From: Bacteroidota bacterium
Lineage (GTDB): Bacteria > Bacteroidota > Bacteroidia > JABEUT01
DNA length: 32,556 bases
Direction: 5' to 3'
Assembly (NCBI GenBank): GCA_013289475.1
Contig: JABCZW010000025.1
Location: 1 to 32,556 of the forward strand
The position numbers and the translations under genes are program-made. Each line of letters opens with the position of its first letter. The first letter of the stretch is position 1. Shown here one piece after another: positions 1 through 8,808 of the stretch. Below the pieces are notes generated by a model, which searched no databases, was not told the origin of the DNA, and saw only the letters and a program-made list of their open reading frames with translations.

Positions 1-560
1 CCGGGTTTAAATATTTAAATACGGGTGAAACGCGCGTGCGGGGCATTGAAATATCGTTGCCAGGTGAAGGAAAAATAACCAAAGACTTAAAAGTCGAAAT
101 TCTTGCCGACTATACCTATATAATACCACAGGCACTACAGCCTACCAAGGTTTATGCAACCGACAGTAATTATATTGGTATGACATATACTAATTCGAGC
201 ACTAATACTGGGAATAATATTTTAAAATACCGTTTCCAGGACATCGGTAAGATAGATTTGCAGGTGACCTATAAAAAGTTTTCTATTGGTGGCGATTGGA
301 GGTATTATGGCTTTATGCAAAACATTGACACCATATTTTATGTGTTCGATACACAAGCCGGTTATGGTATAAAAAAATACCGAGAGGCACATATGGGTGG
401 CATTAATGTTGTTGATGCCCGTGTAAGTATGCAGGTAACTAAGACACTGAAGGTGGCTTTTGTAGTAGATAATTTATTGAATTTAAGTTATTCGCTCAGG
501 CCATTGAAAATAGAGGCGCCACGTAGTTTTGCATTACGCCTTACTTACCGGGTAGATTGA
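1..560 (+). CDS. TonB-dependent receptor, C-terminal end (partial)
   Basis: The reading frame is open from base 3 to the stop at 558-560, so this is the last ~186 residues of a gene that starts outside the window. The visible part is made of alternating beta-strand-like segments with aromatic girdle residues. It includes the stretch NTGETRVRGIEISLPG near the left edge and DNLLNLSYSLRP near the end, both typical of the last strands of TonB-dependent outer-membrane receptor barrels. It ends in RLTYRVD. These receptors import siderophores, vitamins or glycans using TonB energy. The plug and N-terminal domain are missing, so the substrate cannot be told. A hairpin with a short T run follows the stop. 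Confidence 0.8.
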   Translation, partial: GFKYLNTGETRVRGIEISLPGEGKITKDLKVEILADYTYIIPQALQPTKVYATDSNYIGMTYTNSSTNTGNNILKYRFQDIGKIDLQVTYKKFSIGGDWRYYGFMQNIDTIFYVFDTQAGYGIKKYREAHMGGINVVDARVSMQVTKTLKVAFVVDNLLNLSYSLRPLKIEAPRSFALRLTYRVD

Positions 561-591
561 TTAGATAAAGAATAGCTTCTGCAATATTGAA

Positions 592-613
592 CACTCTGAA
601 TCAGAGTGCTTTT
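592..613 (+). terminator. Probable rho-independent terminator after the TonB-dependent receptor
   Basis: CACTCTGA (592-599) and TCAGAGTG (601-608) are perfect inverted repeats, giving a short stem-loop followed by CTTTTG. It lies 31 bases after the receptor stop and before the next gene on the same strand. The stem is short, so the call is moderate. Confidence 0.5.
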
Positions 614-696
614 GTCAATTCCAATAACCATGCATGATTAGTCTCATACGGGTTTGCTGAAAATAGAGTATTTTAGCATATCTAATTTCATCTTTC

Positions 697-3150
697 ATGA
701 AAACCATTACACCACAAAGCTTAAAAAAGGTAATTACATTTATTGCGGCTTTGATACTCTCTATTGGACTACATGCTCAGGTAGGTATTATAAATACTAT
801 TGCAGGTTATGGAGTATATACATATTCCGGGGATGGAGGCCCTGCAACTGCGGCAGACTTTGCAAGCCCGGGAGGTCTTATATTAGATAAATTGGGGAAC
901 ATCTATATTGCTGATTATTCCAATAATCGCGTTCGTAAAATTACTGTATCTACCGGTATTATTACTACTATAGCTGGTAGCGGTAGCTGTTGCGGTAATC
1001 CGGGCACTTTTTCCGGCGATAGCGGGCAAGCTACAGCAGCAGCTTTATATCAACCATACTCGCTGGCCATAGATGATTCAGGTAATATATATATAGCAGA
1101 TGAAAGCAACAATCGTATACGTAAAGTAACTGTATCGACCGGTATAATAACAACCGTTGCAGGAGATAGTAATGGAAGAGGATATTCCGGTGACGGCGGA
1201 TTGGCTATTCATGCAGAATTGGCATCTCCTTCAGGCGTGGCGTTAGATGATTCAGGTAATATATATATAGCGGATGAAATCAACAATCGTATACGTAAAG
1301 TGACAAAATCAACCGGGATTATTACTACAATAGCCGGTAGTGGTAAATATGCTTACTCTGGTGATGGAGGCTTAGCTGATACTGCCGGGTTTAGATATCC
1401 TTATTGCTTAACTTTAGATGATTCAGGTAATATTTATGTGAGCGATATGTTTGATAATTGCGTCCGGAAAATTACCAAAGCAACAGGTGTAATTTCTACT
1501 ATAGCAGGCGGTACTTATGGATTTGCTGGTGATGGAGGTCCGGCAACTTCTGCGGCGTTCAGGTATCCTGCCCAAATAAGTTTAGACAAGAAATGGAATA
1601 TTTATATAACAGATCAACAAAATCATTGTATTCGCAAAATAACCAAGTCTACTGGTAAGATAAGCACTATTGCCGGAATGGGTCAACAGAATGGCTTTTA
1701 CGGTGATGGAGGCCTGGCAGATACCGCTAAATTATTTGACCCTTCTGGAGTTATAATAGATTCGACCGGTAATGTATTTATAACGGATGGAGGAAACGAC
1801 CGTATACGAAAAGTAACTTATATAAACCGGCCCGGAATAAATTTTACTGCAAATAATTCAAATATTTGCTCGGGTGATTCTGTTCATTTTACCGATAATT
1901 CAACTAACGGTCCTTCATCCTGGAGTTGGACATTTACAGGTGGTACTCCTCCATCTTCTAAGATGCAAAATCCAACCGTATTATATAATACTCCGGGTAC
2001 GTATGCTGTAAAACTTAAAGCTGGCAATATTGCAGGTTCCGACAGTTTAACCAAAACACTTTATATAAAAGTAAATGCACACCCTACAGTAACCATAAGC
2101 GGATCTGCGAAAATATGCCAGGGTAAAGATTTATTACTGGCAACAGGTTCAGGTAAATCGCCATTCATGTACAAATGGAGTAACGGAGGAACCTATGATA
2201 CAACAATGGTTCGTTCCGGCGGCACATACACTGTTACGGTTACTGATTCTAACGGATGTATGAATAAAAATATGTTTACTGTAATTGGTGATTCAGTGCC
2301 GGGCGTAAGTATTTGTATGGTGAGTGTTGACAGCACTTCTACTAAAAATTTAATTATCTGGGATAAGTCTATACAAGGATCGATAGATAGTTTTAGGGTA
2401 TATAGGGAAATAGCTTCTGTATATAAGCACATTGCAAGTTTACCTTACCATGCTATGAGTATTTATACAGATACCACAAATGGAGTGAACCCGAATACAA
2501 CAGCATACCAGTATAAGCTTTCTGTAATTGATACCTGTGGTAACGAAAGCGTTTTAAGCCCATTCCATAGAACTATCCACGTATCTATCGGCCCTGCTTC
2601 TCCATGCGGCTATAACCTTAACTGGAACGATTATATTGGCTTTATTATAACCCAGTACCGTATATTAAGAGATAGCAATAATACAGGGTGGAAAGCCGTG
2701 GATTCGGTAAGCTTTGGCAATACATCATGGACCGATTTTACCTGCTATCCGGGTTCTGCAGTAATTTCATACCAGGTAGAAGCTGTGAATCCTGCTGCTT
2801 GTAACCCTACAGCAAGGCCGTTTTCTTCAACCGATGTAGTATCGACCCGAAGTAACAAGCAAGCGAATAAAGTGTTGAGCGTTAATACAATTAATGCATA
2901 TGAAAATGTTATAACTGCCTATCCTAACCCTGCTGACCAGGTATTGAATATTAAGTTTGGTTATTTGCAAAACGAATCTGTAGCTATTAGTGTAATGGAT
3001 GTTACAGGTAGAATAATAATGCAGACGACAAATGAAATAAGTCCGAATGAAATAATTCCATTAAATATTTCTGAACTTCTATCGGGAGTTTACTTTGTTA
3101 AAGTAACTTCTAAAGAAATGGTACAACAGATTAAGTTTATAAAGAAGTAG
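697..3150 (+). CDS. Secreted NHL-repeat/PKD protein with T9SS sorting domain
   Basis: An 817-residue exported protein. Residues 1-28 form a signal peptide (MKTITPQ..LHAQ). Residues ~30-375 hold six NHL-type repeats, each with a core like SGDGGxAT, DxxGNIYIAD, NNRIRKVT, STGIITTIAG; six such repeats would form one beta-propeller. A PKD-like domain follows (~380-460, containing SWTFTGGTPP and TPGTYAVKLKA). Then comes an Ig-like segment (~465-535, GGTYTVTVTDSNGC) and a fibronectin-III-like region. The last ~80 residues are a type A T9SS sorting domain (AYPNPADQVLN, then SGVYFVKV and a basic end). The product should cross the outer membrane by T9SS and be surface-attached or released. NHL propellers usually bind proteins or glycans; no catalytic residue is evident. 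The DNA of repeats 2 and 3 is nearly identical, suggesting recent internal duplication or conversion. Confidence 0.88.
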   Translation: MKTITPQSLKKVITFIAALILSIGLHAQVGIINTIAGYGVYTYSGDGGPATAADFASPGGLILDKLGNIYIADYSNNRVRKITVSTGIITTIAGSGSCCGNPGTFSGDSGQATAAALYQPYSLAIDDSGNIYIADESNNRIRKVTVSTGIITTVAGDSNGRGYSGDGGLAIHAELASPSGVALDDSGNIYIADEINNRIRKVTKSTGIITTIAGSGKYAYSGDGGLADTAGFRYPYCLTLDDSGNIYVSDMFDNCVRKITKATGVISTIAGGTYGFAGDGGPATSAAFRYPAQISLDKKWNIYITDQQNHCIRKITKSTGKISTIAGMGQQNGFYGDGGLADTAKLFDPSGVIIDSTGNVFITDGGNDRIRKVTYINRPGINFTANNSNICSGDSVHFTDNSTNGPSSWSWTFTGGTPPSSKMQNPTVLYNTPGTYAVKLKAGNIAGSDSLTKTLYIKVNAHPTVTISGSAKICQGKDLLLATGSGKSPFMYKWSNGGTYDTTMVRSGGTYTVTVTDSNGCMNKNMFTVIGDSVPGVSICMVSVDSTSTKNLIIWDKSIQGSIDSFRVYREIASVYKHIASLPYHAMSIYTDTTNGVNPNTTAYQYKLSVIDTCGNESVLSPFHRTIHVSIGPASPCGYNLNWNDYIGFIITQYRILRDSNNTGWKAVDSVSFGNTSWTDFTCYPGSAVISYQVEAVNPAACNPTARPFSSTDVVSTRSNKQANKVLSVNTINAYENVITAYPNPADQVLNIKFGYLQNESVAISVMDVTGRIIMQTTNEISPNEIIPLNISELLSGVYFVKVTSKEMVQQIKFIKK
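1069..1335 (+). repeat. Near-identical tandem NHL repeat units in the coding sequence
   Basis: The units starting near 1069 and 1246 both read GATGATTCAGGTAATATATA, continue almost base for base through ATAGCRGATGAA, and then share CAACAATCGTATACGTAAAG. The flanking repeats have diverged much more. This is protein-coding repetition, not a CRISPR or satellite. Confidence 0.7.
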
Positions 3151-3156
3151 GGAGCT

Positions 3157-3681
3157 TTAATGCTTAGCTCTTTCTAATGACATAAAAAGCTGCGAAGTAT
3201 ACTTATCTCCCGATTTAAAGAAATTATCGAGTTTACCATACTGAACAAAGCCCATTTGTTTATATAAACCCTCTGCTGCTTTATTGCCATAAACCAGGCT
3301 GAGTGTTATTTGCTCAATTTCAGGATTCTCAAAAGCCTTATCTATAGTGTGTTTCAATAAATGTTTCCCGATTCCTTTACCGGCAAATTTTTTATCTACA
3401 AACATTTGTATTACCTCACCTCTATGAGCAGTCTTTATGCGTTGTTCCCTTATAAAGCCACATATCCCTATTAGTTCATTTTTTGCAGTAAATGCTCCGA
3501 ACGCAAAACTGTTTGTATCTGTTCCTTTTATAGCAGGTTCGAGTTTTGGAAATTTAGAATCTGCCTCTTCTTTATGTGTATTGCCGAAATTATCAGGGTA
3601 TTCCTTTAAGCAACGTAACCGTATTGCTCTATATTTATCCAGATCTTTACTTTGTAGTAAGCGGTAAATAATTTCAGTCAT
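3157..3681 (-). CDS. GNAT family N-acetyltransferase
   Basis: A 174-residue protein with the GNAT fold signature. Motif A (~92-109) contains QMFVDKKFAGKGIGKHLL, whose GKGIGK segment is the acetyl-CoA pyrophosphate loop. Motif B follows at ~128-146 (LSLVYGNKAAEGLYKQMGF), including the usual Asn and the Tyr-x-x-x-GF element. It is cytosolic and of full family length. GNAT enzymes move an acetyl group from acetyl-CoA to an amine; the acceptor here is unknown. It faces the NHL gene end to end with six bases between the stops. A near-consensus -7 box (TATTTTCG, 3696 to 3689) lies seven bases before the ATG. Confidence 0.85.
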   Translation of the reverse strand: MTEIIYRLLQSKDLDKYRAIRLRCLKEYPDNFGNTHKEEADSKFPKLEPAIKGTDTNSFAFGAFTAKNELIGICGFIREQRIKTAHRGEVIQMFVDKKFAGKGIGKHLLKHTIDKAFENPEIEQITLSLVYGNKAAEGLYKQMGFVQYGKLDNFFKSGDKYTSQLFMSLERAKH

Positions 3682-3715
3682 ATAGTTGCGAAAATAGGGA
3701 TTAGAGCTAATTGCA

Positions 3716-4921
3716 CTAATAATAAATTATTTGCCTTTCACTAACCATTATGTAGTCTTCCAATGCATTAACTGTAGTTTTCTTTATCCAGTTGCCTTCC
3801 TTGTCATATTTGAGGTTATAAGCATAACCGGCTATTTGCCTCGGGGCTTCACCCAAGTTGTTCACCACATAGTACTTCTCCTCAGTTATATTGCTTTTAT
3901 CGTCATAGGTGGCTGAGTTATAGCTTATCAAATGGTTATAACTATCATATTTTTCTTTGCGGATTAAATTGCCTTTTGAATCATATTGGTATTTCCAGAT
4001 ATATGCATCTGTTGCTTGCCCGCCTGATTGAAATTCTCTGATGGTTTGCTTTGTGGGGTAGGTAATGGTTTTTTCAATAATGTTACCTGCAGAATCATAT
4101 TTAAAACTTTCGGTGTTTTCTAATTCATATCCTTCTTTGGCATCTTTCCAGCGGTTTAAATGACTTGAAAAGAGACCATAATTGTTGCGTTCAGCTAATT
4201 TGTGGTCCTTATAATATTTACAGGTTTCGAGAGAATATATGTTGTTGGAGGTTTGTTTATAAGATTTCACCTTATTACCTACTGAATCATATTCTGAAAA
4301 ATAGTTAACAGTATCAAATCCATATGGACGGTCATCATGTATATCAAGGTAAGGCAGGGCTATTTCATCTACTTCAATTTCATTGCCTTTTTTGTCATAT
4401 TTAAAAATTTCCATACTATGTTCCATAGCGCTGTCCTTATCTTGGTGCAATGAACTCTCTACAGAATAGGCTTTGCCATAATGTTCATCCCACAATATTA
4501 CTCTGCCTTTATCATCATATTTATAACGAACATGTCTTATAATCTCCCTTACTGTTTCTACTCTCATTAAATAAAACTCGGTTTCTTTTCCGGAGCTGTC
4601 ATAAATATGTTTCTCCGTATAAGGTTCGAGCCCTGATGTTTCCTCTTTCAGCTTTCTGCCATTTTCATCAAACCATAAGCTATCTGTATCTTCTGGTTTT
4701 TCATCAATCTTTATTATTTTCCCATCTTTTGAAGTGGTTTTAAATACATGCTCGCTAATCAATTTTGCTTTCCCTTGTATATGAAGTTTTTCACGGCCAG
4801 CATCCTGTTCATAGTGCTGAAAAATATAAGGGGCATGGTCCTGTGCAAATGTGGACAAGGGAAATAAAATTAAACAATACTTTATAATTCTTCGTGCAGA
4901 ATCATGGTGATATGTTTTCAT
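3716..4921 (-). CDS. Secreted YD/RHS-like repeat protein of unknown function
   Basis: The start is placed at the ATG at 4921 (not an upstream in-frame ATG at 4975) because this gives a signal peptide: MKTYHHDSARRIIKYCLILF, then PLSTFAQ. The 401-residue product carries about seven degenerate repeats of the form YDxxGNxIxK (for example FKYDKKGNEIEVD, FKYDSAGNIIEKT, YDSKGNLIRKEKYD, YDKEGNWIKKT). These resemble the YD repeats of RHS and wall-associated proteins. It lacks the long RHS shell and any C-terminal toxin domain, so it looks like a small secreted beta-rich protein rather than a polymorphic toxin. It has no partner gene and ends with an aromatic IIYY. A well-formed promoter sits 27 bases upstream of this start, which also supports the choice. 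Confidence 0.7.
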   Translation of the reverse strand: MKTYHHDSARRIIKYCLILFPLSTFAQDHAPYIFQHYEQDAGREKLHIQGKAKLISEHVFKTTSKDGKIIKIDEKPEDTDSLWFDENGRKLKEETSGLEPYTEKHIYDSSGKETEFYLMRVETVREIIRHVRYKYDDKGRVILWDEHYGKAYSVESSLHQDKDSAMEHSMEIFKYDKKGNEIEVDEIALPYLDIHDDRPYGFDTVNYFSEYDSVGNKVKSYKQTSNNIYSLETCKYYKDHKLAERNNYGLFSSHLNRWKDAKEGYELENTESFKYDSAGNIIEKTITYPTKQTIREFQSGGQATDAYIWKYQYDSKGNLIRKEKYDSYNHLISYNSATYDDKSNITEEKYYVVNNLGEAPRQIAGYAYNLKYDKEGNWIKKTTVNALEDYIMVSERQIIYY

Positions 4922-4948
4922 TTTAATTTTTTTGATGTGGTAGTAGCA

Positions 4949-4979
4949 CAAAAATATACAATGTATAAGAACCATACAA
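4949..4979 (-). promoter_or_regulatory. Bacteroidota-type promoter for the YD-repeat gene
   Basis: On the minus strand, TTG (4979-4977), a 20-base spacer and TATTTTTG (4956-4949) match the TTG-N19-TAnnTTTG consensus. Transcription should start about 20 bases before the ATG at 4921. Confidence 0.6.
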
Positions 4980-5015
4980 TTATCGCTTAAGGAATAATGG
5001 AACGGAGGGGAATGT

Positions 5016-5708
5016 TTACTTTATCTGGTCGTTATCGGCACCAAAGCGGAAGCCCAGGCGCTTGCCCGTCTGCATCTGCATTTTGTTGGCTTCTTCTTCC
5101 ATAACCGATACACTTACTTCTTTCACATTATCGAACGGTGGAACAAAAATACTGAAGTCGAGTGTGTAGAGTATAGCAGAGTTTATAATGTCGGCAATAC
5201 TTTCCTTATCGAGTATTGAGGTGGAGAAATTATTGTAAAGAAAACCGAGCTGGCGCTTGCCTTCTACGAAGTAATGCAGATCCTGGTTGATGAATATTCG
5301 TGCAATAAGGTAGCCCAGATCAGTTGCCCGGTCATATTTAAATGAATCGGAAAGAAAATTATACACGCTTATAAACCCGCAAAACGCATTGGCCTCGTTC
5401 TTTTTCACATACGATGTTTGCCAAACCTGGTGGGTACGGTCAAACGTAAATACGTTCGACTGCATATAAAATATAAGCACATCTTCGGCAATGGTAAACA
5501 TTACCTCAAATTCGTTCTTCTCTTTATATTCTATTTTAATTCGCTTATCAAGCTCGGTGGCTTTCTTAGACAAAGTGTGAGCCAGTTCGGCCAATACCTG
5601 CTTAATTATCTTGAACATTTCCTCGGTCCTGTTCCTTACATTAAGCTGAACTACCGTTTTTTCTTTCAGTAGTTTAAGTATCAGGTCCTGCGGTTGTAGT
5701 TTATCCAT
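5016..5708 (-). CDS. Conserved hypothetical protein downstream of proS
   Basis: A 230-residue soluble protein that I do not recognise as a named family. It has no signal peptide or membrane segment. The first ~60 residues look helical and charged (MDKLQPQDLILKLLKEKTVV, then LAHTLSKKATELDKRIKIEY). The middle has mixed alpha/beta character with many aromatic residues (FTIAEDVLIFYMQSNVFTFD), and the tail is polar (EEEANKMQMQTGKRLGFRFG). It starts seven bases after the proS stop on the same strand, so the two are almost certainly co-transcribed. That does not by itself tie it to translation. Confidence 0.65.
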   Translation of the reverse strand: MDKLQPQDLILKLLKEKTVVQLNVRNRTEEMFKIIKQVLAELAHTLSKKATELDKRIKIEYKEKNEFEVMFTIAEDVLIFYMQSNVFTFDRTHQVWQTSYVKKNEANAFCGFISVYNFLSDSFKYDRATDLGYLIARIFINQDLHYFVEGKRQLGFLYNNFSTSILDKESIADIINSAILYTLDFSIFVPPFDNVKEVSVSVMEEEANKMQMQTGKRLGFRFGADNDQIK

Positions 5709-5715
5709 CTATCCC

Positions 5716-7185
5716 CTAGTAAGCTTTAGCAAATATAACTCTTTGTTTCGAGGGCTTGCCACTATAAACACACTTTCCTTCCTCTTGCGGATTATTTAAA
5801 GGTATGCACCTTATGGTTGCTTTGGTTTCTTCTTTTATCTTCTCTTCAGTTTCGGCAGTGCCATCCCAATGTGCCCAGACAAAACCACTTTGTTTTTCGA
5901 GCACTTCCTTAAACTCAGCATAGGTGTCAACCTTATGGCTGTTGTTAGTACGCAATTCAACCGCTTTCTTAAAGAGATTTTCTGTTATTTCACCAAGAAG
6001 GTTCTTTACATATTTTTCAACTCCTTCAATAGGCACAAATTCTTTGGTACGGGTATCGCGGCGAGAAACTTCAATGGTTCCTTTTTCCAGGTCTTTAGGC
6101 CCAATAGCTAAACGCACAGGCACGCCTTTCAGTTCATATTCAGCAAATTTCCAACCCGGGCTGCGGTTGTCATCACTATCATATTTATAACGTATGCCAT
6201 CTGCATCAAAGCTCCTGGTAAGCTTACTTACCACTTCATTAATTTTTGCAAGTTGTTCTGCTTCACGGTAAATAGGAACAATTACTACTTGTATTGGAGC
6301 CAGTTGAGGAGGTAATACCAGTCCTTCATTGTCAGAGTGTGTCATTACTAATGCACCCATTAAACGGGTAGATACACCCCATGATGTTGCCCACACCAAT
6401 TCTGATTTGCCTTCTTTGTTGAGGAATTTAACATCGAATGCTTTGGCAAAATTCTGCCCTAAAAAGTGCGATGTGCCAGCCTGCAATGCTTTTCCGTCCT
6501 GCATCATAGCTTCAATGCAATAGGTTTCCAGTGCGCCTGCAAAACGTTCGCTGGCTGTTTTAGTGCCTTTTATAACGGGCACCGACATCCATTTTTCTAC
6601 AAACTCTGCATATACGTTAAGCATCTTTTCTGCTTCTTCAACTGCTTCCTGGCGGGTAGCATGCGCTGTATGGCCTTCCTGCCATAAAAATTCTGCCGTG
6701 CGTAAAAACAAACGGGTACGCATTTCCCAACGAACCACATTGGCCCACTGGTTAATTAATAGCGGCAAATCGCGGTATGATTGTATCCATCCCTTATATG
6801 TGTTCCATATTATAGTTTCAGAAGTAGGGCGAACGATCAGCTCTTCATCAAGTTTTGCATCTTCATCTACCACCAAACCTTCAGGGCTATTTTTGAGCCG
6901 GTAATGGGTAACTACGGCACACTCTTTTGCAAAACCTTCTACGTGGGCAGCTTCCTTGGCAAAAAATGATTTGGGAATGAACAAAGGGAAGTAAGCATTT
7001 GAGTGCCCTGTTGCCTTAAACATACCGTCTAAAACAGCCTGCATTCTTTCCCATATTGCATACCCGTATGGCTTAATAACCATGCAGCCTTTTACAGCCG
7101 AATGATCGGCCAGCCCGGCCTTAATAACCAGGTCGTTATACCATTGCGAATAATCTTGTTCCTTAGGTGTTATGACTTTGCTCAT
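5716..7185 (-). CDS. proS: Prolyl-tRNA synthetase (short, archaeal/eukaryote-like type)
   Basis: A 489-residue class II aminoacyl-tRNA synthetase that charges tRNA-Pro with proline in the cytosol. Class II motif 2 is visible around residues 155-172 ([17 protein letters not shown]), and RPTSETIIW at ~118-126 forms part of the prolyl-adenylate site. An anticodon-binding domain follows (~280-390, starting [10 protein letters not shown]). The C-terminal extension ends in KAY, characteristic of the short ProRS type that lacks the bacterial editing insertion; that type is usual in Bacteroidota. It is full length and heads a two-gene operon with the hypothetical at 5016-5708. The upstream gap (7186-7369) shows no good TAnnTTTG box near its start. 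Confidence 0.95.
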   Translation of the reverse strand: MSKVITPKEQDYSQWYNDLVIKAGLADHSAVKGCMVIKPYGYAIWERMQAVLDGMFKATGHSNAYFPLFIPKSFFAKEAAHVEGFAKECAVVTHYRLKNSPEGLVVDEDAKLDEELIVRPTSETIIWNTYKGWIQSYRDLPLLINQWANVVRWEMRTRLFLRTAEFLWQEGHTAHATRQEAVEEAEKMLNVYAEFVEKWMSVPVIKGTKTASERFAGALETYCIEAMMQDGKALQAGTSHFLGQNFAKAFDVKFLNKEGKSELVWATSWGVSTRLMGALVMTHSDNEGLVLPPQLAPIQVVIVPIYREAEQLAKINEVVSKLTRSFDADGIRYKYDSDDNRSPGWKFAEYELKGVPVRLAIGPKDLEKGTIEVSRRDTRTKEFVPIEGVEKYVKNLLGEITENLFKKAVELRTNNSHKVDTYAEFKEVLEKQSGFVWAHWDGTAETEEKIKEETKATIRCIPLNNPQEEGKCVYSGKPSKQRVIFAKAY

Positions 7186-7369
7186 ATGTCTTAAAAAATG
7201 TTAAAATAAATATAGCCGTACCTTCTTCATAAATGCTTCATCTATTTAACGTAACTTAGCTCTGAAATTAAATGCGGATAATAGAAAAGGCAATAAAAAT
7301 TAAGGTTAGCAAAAATATAAAATAAACCTTTTAAGAAAACTACAGTCAAATAATCAAAATCTATTCATC

Positions 7370-8776
7370 ATGAAAACACTAATGAGTTTATCGGTTGCAG
7401 TAATGATGCTTCTGGCAATGCCGGGCAAATCGCAACAAAACAATGATGACGATGGAATTTATTCCACCCCTTCTACCGGTACCGGCGTTCAGGGTTCATA
7501 TAACAGCTCCCAGTCAAATTCTACTATGACACCGGCAGATGCAGGTAATGGGAACAATGACCAGTATGCTATGCCGAATAATAACAGGCGTAATATGCCA
7601 CCCGATTCAAATGTGAATAACTACACTACTACCAATAATTATTATTCTGACGATTATAATAACGACTATACATACTCGGCTCGTTTAAGAAGATATGATG
7701 ATGATTGGGGGAATTGGGGTTATTATGATGATGTTTATGCAAATTCATACTGGTACAATAATAATCCATATATGTATGGTGTAAGTATTTATTCTCCCTG
7801 GTTCTATAACCCATATACTCCTTATTTTGGCTGGGGTGTAGGTTATGGTTTTGGTTGGGCATTTAGTCCTTACTATTGGGGTTTTGGCATGGAGTGGGGC
7901 TACGGTTTTGGCTGGGGTGGTTATGGCTTTGGCTGGGGCGGAGGCTATGGTTGGGGCGGAGGCTACGGTTGTGGACGCGGATACGGTTGGGGTGGTGGTT
8001 GCAATAACTATTACAACAGTTATGAAGGTGGGCATAATGGTGGCTTTTTTGGCCCAAGAACAGGTGCATCTCCAGGTGTTAAAGGCGTTGCCGGTCCGGG
8101 TTCAAGAATAAGTCCTGTTTCAGGCCCGGGTGCAATGGCAAGCAGCCACGCCATAGGTTCTCCTGTCAGTTTTGGCGAAATGTATGAAAATACTGTTCAT
8201 GCTGAAGCAGCAAAGAACCCTGCAGGTTTTGTTAAATCAAATGGTAATATACATGTGGCTCCTGCAGTGTCTGCATCCCGCCCTGTAGCATCCAGGACAA
8301 GCGGTTTTGTTTCCGGTGCAAGGCCAGCTGCTTCGTACAGAACTAATGGCACCATGGCTACAAGTGCGGCCCGTAATACTTCAAATGGCAGGATGAGCCC
8401 TTCTAACAGTGCTCCGCGTACAAATAATTATTCATATAATAACAGCGCTCCGCGTAACAATACTGCAAGGCCCAGTTACAATTCGAGGGGGTATAGCCGT
8501 GGTAACACTACGTATACTGCACCTTCCCGCGTAGCGCCAAGCCAAGGCAGCAGAAGCTCAGGTAACTATAATTACCGTGCCTCTAATTCGGGCAGCAGAA
8601 GCTATGGTGGCGGAAACCACACATTCGGTGGCAATAGCAGCTATCATTCTTCAGGCGCTACTTTTGGTGGTGGTTCACATTCATCGGGTGGCGGACATAG
8701 CTTTGGCGGCGGTGGCGGTGGTTCACATTCATCAGGTGGCGGTGGTGGCGGTCATAGTGGTGGCGGACATAGATAA
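7370..8776 (+). CDS. Secreted Gly/Tyr/Trp-rich low-complexity protein
   Basis: A 468-residue exported protein with a signal peptide (MKTLMSLSVAVMMLLAMPGKS). It has three compositional zones. Residues ~23-95 are rich in Asn, Ser, Thr and Asp. Residues ~115-225 are dominated by Gly, Trp, Tyr and Phe, with units such as GYGFGWGG and GYGWGGG. Residues ~300-468 are rich in Ser, Asn, Arg and Gly and end in a Gly/His/Ser tail (GGGSHSSGGG, GGGHSGGGHR). A middle stretch (~255-290, GSPVSFGEMYENTVHAEAAK) is the only ordinary sequence. No catalytic motif or T9SS tail is seen. Function unknown; a structural or surface-matrix role, possibly metal binding through the His-rich tail, is only inference. It is followed after 32 bases by the FadL-like gene, so they may form one unit. 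Confidence 0.75.
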   Translation: MKTLMSLSVAVMMLLAMPGKSQQNNDDDGIYSTPSTGTGVQGSYNSSQSNSTMTPADAGNGNNDQYAMPNNNRRNMPPDSNVNNYTTTNNYYSDDYNNDYTYSARLRRYDDDWGNWGYYDDVYANSYWYNNNPYMYGVSIYSPWFYNPYTPYFGWGVGYGFGWAFSPYYWGFGMEWGYGFGWGGYGFGWGGGYGWGGGYGCGRGYGWGGGCNNYYNSYEGGHNGGFFGPRTGASPGVKGVAGPGSRISPVSGPGAMASSHAIGSPVSFGEMYENTVHAEAAKNPAGFVKSNGNIHVAPAVSASRPVASRTSGFVSGARPAASYRTNGTMATSAARNTSNGRMSPSNSAPRTNNYSYNNSAPRNNTARPSYNSRGYSRGNTTYTAPSRVAPSQGSRSSGNYNYRASNSGSRSYGGGNHTFGGNSSYHSSGATFGGGSHSSGGGHSFGGGGGGSHSSGGGGGGHSGGGHR

Positions 8777-8808
8777 TAATCAAATCACTAAACTAAACAT
8801 ACTCTGTT

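Noticed and set aside
697..1850. Regular near-identical repeats that could look like a CRISPR array
   Set aside because: The period follows codons of an NHL beta-propeller, the frame is open throughout, and there are no unique spacers of constant length.
3716..4921. RHS-type polymorphic toxin
   Set aside because: No RHS core PxxxxDPxGL motif, no variable C-terminal toxin domain and no immunity gene next to it.
7310..7317. TATTTTTG on the minus strand as proS promoter
   Set aside because: It lies about 125 bases before the start with no TTG at 17-23 bases; possible but not convincing.
7629..8111. Several open frames on both strands over the Gly-rich gene
   Set aside because: They are by-products of the repetitive GGN/TGG-rich composition; only the 7370-8776 frame has a signal peptide and sensible ends.
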